Shown one piece after another: positions 5,541 to 7,143 of a DNA stretch of 7,143 nt (positions are counted from its first letter, which is position 1; the number at the start of each line of letters is the position of its first letter). Location of the stretch: the NCBI GenBank assembly GCA_003483645.1, contig DMYM01000309.1:1-7143 (forward strand). The letters run 5' to 3'. Under the pieces are notes generated by a model. The model made no database searches. It was not told the DNA's origin and saw only the letters and a program-made list of their open reading frames with translations. The DNA comes from Verrucomicrobiales bacterium (lineage in GTDB: Bacteria > Verrucomicrobiota > Verrucomicrobiia > Verrucomicrobiales > Akkermansiaceae). Made by a program: the position numbers and the translations under genes.

Positions 5541-6938
5541 CTAGCCCAGCAGTTCCTGCACCACCCGCCCATGCACGTCGGTGAGGCGAATGTCGCGGCC
5601 GCCGAAGCGGTAGGTGAGCTTCTTGTGATCGATGCCCAGCAGGTGGAGGATGGTGGCGTGAAGGTCGTAGATTTCGAGCGGGTTTTCCACCGCCTTGTAG
5701 CCCCACTGATCGGTCGCCCCGTAGACGATGCCGGGCTTCACTCCGGCACCCGCCATCCAGAGTGAGAAACCGAACTCGTTGTGATCCCGTCCATTGCCGC
5801 CTTGGGCGAATGGCGTGCGGCCGAATTCGCCGGACCACAGCACCAGGGTATCGTCCAGCATGCCGCGGGACTTGAGGTCCCTGAGCAGCCCCGCGATGGG
5901 CTTGTCCACCGAGCGGGCATTGTTGCCGTGGTTCTTCCGCAGGCCACCATGGGCATCCCAGCGATCCTCTCCGATATCAGGGATGGTGAGCTCCACGAAG
6001 CGCACGCCGCGTTCAATGAGTCGGCGGGCGATAAGGCATTCGCGGGCATAGGTCTTGGTTCCCTTGTAGTCATCGTCGATCCCGTAGAGCGCCCGGGTGG
6101 CCTTGCTCTCGTCGCTGAAGTCCATGAGGTCGGGCACCGCCAGCTGCATGCGGGCGGCCAACTCGTAGTTCATGATGGCGGATTCCAACTCGGAATTGCC
6201 CTGGGCGCTCCGGGCATTGAGGCGACCGATGAGCTGGCGCTTGAGGAGCTGGCTCTGGGCGTTACGCTCGTTAGGTTTCACGTTTGCGACCGGCGTGCCG
6301 TTGGCATTGAGCAGGCTCCCGCGGTAGGTTGCGGGGAGGAAGCCATTGGAAAAGCAATCCAGTCCGCCGGAGGGGATCCGCCCGCCGTTGATAACGACAA
6401 AGCCGGGCAGGTTCTCGCTTTCCTTGCCCAGCCCGTAGGAGGCCCAGGCGCCCATGCTGGGGCGTCCCTGCAGTCCGGTTCCACTGTGGAAGAAATAGTT
6501 GGCGGTGGTGTGCTCCGGGAACTTGGAGGTCATCGAGCGCACGACACAAAGCTCGTCGGCGAGCTCGGCGATGTGCGGGAAGAGGTCACTCACCCGGACG
6601 CCGCACTGCCCGCGCGGCTTGAAGGCCCAAGGTGATTTCATGACCTTGCCGATGTTTTCGAACTGGGTCTTCTCCAGCTTGCCGATCGCCTTGCGAGGAT
6701 CCTGGCCGTGATGCTTTTCGAGCATCGGCTTGTAGTCGAAGGAGTCCACTTGCGAGACCCCTCCCTCCATGAAGAGGAAAATCACGTTGCGGGCCCGGCC
6801 GGGGAAGTGGCTGTCGGGAACAAGGGGCGAGGCGGCCCGGGTTTTTTCCATGAGGCCGGCCATGGCGAGAGCGCCAAACCCCATTGAGGACCGCTGGAGG
6901 ATCTCGCGGCGGGAGAGAAGTAGTTCGTTCGCCATCAT
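5541..6938 (-). CDS. DUF1501 family protein (alkaline phosphatase/sulfatase-like fold), Tat-exported
   Basis: The 465-residue protein belongs to DUF1501, distantly related to the alkaline phosphatase/sulfatase superfamily and found in many copies in Planctomycetota and Verrucomicrobiota; its reaction is not established. The N-terminus has a twin-arginine signal: SRREIL (9-14), a moderately hydrophobic stretch (about 18-30) and a possible cleavage site near TRAA (33-36), so it should be folded before export. Family hallmarks are VIFLFMEGGVSQVDSFD (52-68), near-terminal GEFGRTPFAQGG (370-381), GRDHNEFGFSLWMAGAGVK (383-401), DLHATILHLLG (425-435) and YRFGGRDIRLTDVHG (443-457). These include the Asp, His and Glu positions likely to bind metal. 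The length is normal and the gene looks intact. I chose ATG 6938 because it overlaps the upstream stop as ATGA; a longer reading from 6980 would add 14 residues inside the neighbouring gene, and a second ATG follows at 6935. No Shine-Dalgarno sequence is seen, which fits translational coupling with DUF1553. Confidence 0.93.
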   Translation of the reverse strand: MMANELLLSRREILQRSSMGFGALAMAGLMEKTRAASPLVPDSHFPGRARNVIFLFMEGGVSQVDSFDYKPMLEKHHGQDPRKAIGKLEKTQFENIGKVMKSPWAFKPRGQCGVRVSDLFPHIAELADELCVVRSMTSKFPEHTTANYFFHSGTGLQGRPSMGAWASYGLGKESENLPGFVVINGGRIPSGGLDCFSNGFLPATYRGSLLNANGTPVANVKPNERNAQSQLLKRQLIGRLNARSAQGNSELESAIMNYELAARMQLAVPDLMDFSDESKATRALYGIDDDYKGTKTYARECLIARRLIERGVRFVELTIPDIGEDRWDAHGGLRKNHGNNARSVDKPIAGLLRDLKSRGMLDDTLVLWSGEFGRTPFAQGGNGRDHNEFGFSLWMAGAGVKPGIVYGATDQWGYKAVENPLEIYDLHATILHLLGIDHKKLTYRFGGRDIRLTDVHGRVVQELLG

Positions 6939-7143
6939 TGCAGGTAAATGAAGTCGTTCATGGAAAAGAGGCCGTGGCAAAGGTCCTGCCAGAGCCCGGG
7001 GGAGTTCGGATTGCCGCCATGCAGCTCCATGAGACCGGGGAAGGCATCCATCAGGATGGTCAGCTCATCGTTCTGGGGCGGGCGGGCAAATGCGTCGTCG
7101 AACATACGGTTGAAGCGTTCCTGCGGAGTGGCTGACGGCATCT
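6935..7143 (-). CDS. DUF1553 domain protein, C-terminal fragment (5' end outside window)
   Basis: Only the last 68 complete codons, two further bases and the TGA stop (6937-6935) lie in the window. The reading matches the C-terminus of DUF1553 (PSD1-type) proteins: a segment around FARPPQNDEL and the terminal WQDLCHGLFSMNDFIYLQ, where the family typically ends in a W-DL-HAL-N--EFIY pattern. Full-length members are usually several hundred residues or more, often secreted, carry an upstream DUF1549 domain and sometimes a haem-binding cytochrome c-like region. None of that can be checked here. The ATG at 7141 is most likely internal. Its stop overlaps the DUF1501 start by four bases, the usual operon order for this pair. 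The call rests on a short stretch plus context, so it is firm but not certain. Confidence 0.8.
   Translation of the reverse strand, partial: MPSATPQERFNRMFDDAFARPPQNDELTILMDAFPGLMELHGGNPNSPGLWQDLCHGLFSMNDFIYLQ

Noticed and set aside
5781..6635. 284-codon + strand frame inside the DUF1501 region
   Set aside because: It is the shadow of DUF1501, whose conserved motifs are all on the - strand; the translation has no recognisable domain.

Overview
The window is GC-rich bacterial chromosomal DNA holding six protein-coding genes: four on the + strand (nnr, an HtrA-type protease, an OmpA-domain protein and an M23 peptidase) facing two on the - strand (DUF1501 and the tail of DUF1553). The DUF1553-DUF1501 pair, overlapping and in that order, is typical of the Planctomycetota/Verrucomicrobiota group. 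With the diderm envelope genes, this suggests a member of that superphylum, more likely Verrucomicrobiota. That is an inference from gene content, not a marker-gene assignment. I saw no tRNA, rRNA, CRISPR array, insertion sequence or phage gene.

Layout. Bases 22-1509 encode a bifunctional NAD(P)HX epimerase/dehydratase. After 87 bases with a small hairpin, 1597-3126 encodes a membrane-anchored serine protease with two PDZ domains. A 68-base gap carries a good sigma-70-like promoter (3147-3174) and leads to 3195-4568, a single-pass membrane protein with a large uncharacterised middle region and a C-terminal OmpA-like peptidoglycan-binding domain. Seven bases later comes 4576-5376, a membrane-anchored M23 zinc metallopeptidase with all expected catalytic residues. 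A 164-base convergent gap with several inverted repeats follows. On the - strand, 6938-5541 is a Tat-exported DUF1501 protein whose start overlaps by four bases the stop of a DUF1553 gene that runs off the right edge.

How the genes work together. The + strand genes other than nnr read as an envelope-maintenance set: periplasmic protein quality control, a peptidoglycan-binding anchor protein, and a peptidoglycan hydrolase that is probably translationally coupled to it. nnr is a metabolite-repair housekeeping gene that probably only shares the transcription direction. The DUF1553/DUF1501 pair is a separate, convergent operon of unknown biochemical role.

Most of the window is recognisable. The least explained part is the OmpA-domain protein's middle region and its tight pairing with an active M23 enzyme. 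I do not see clear evidence of an entirely new system.
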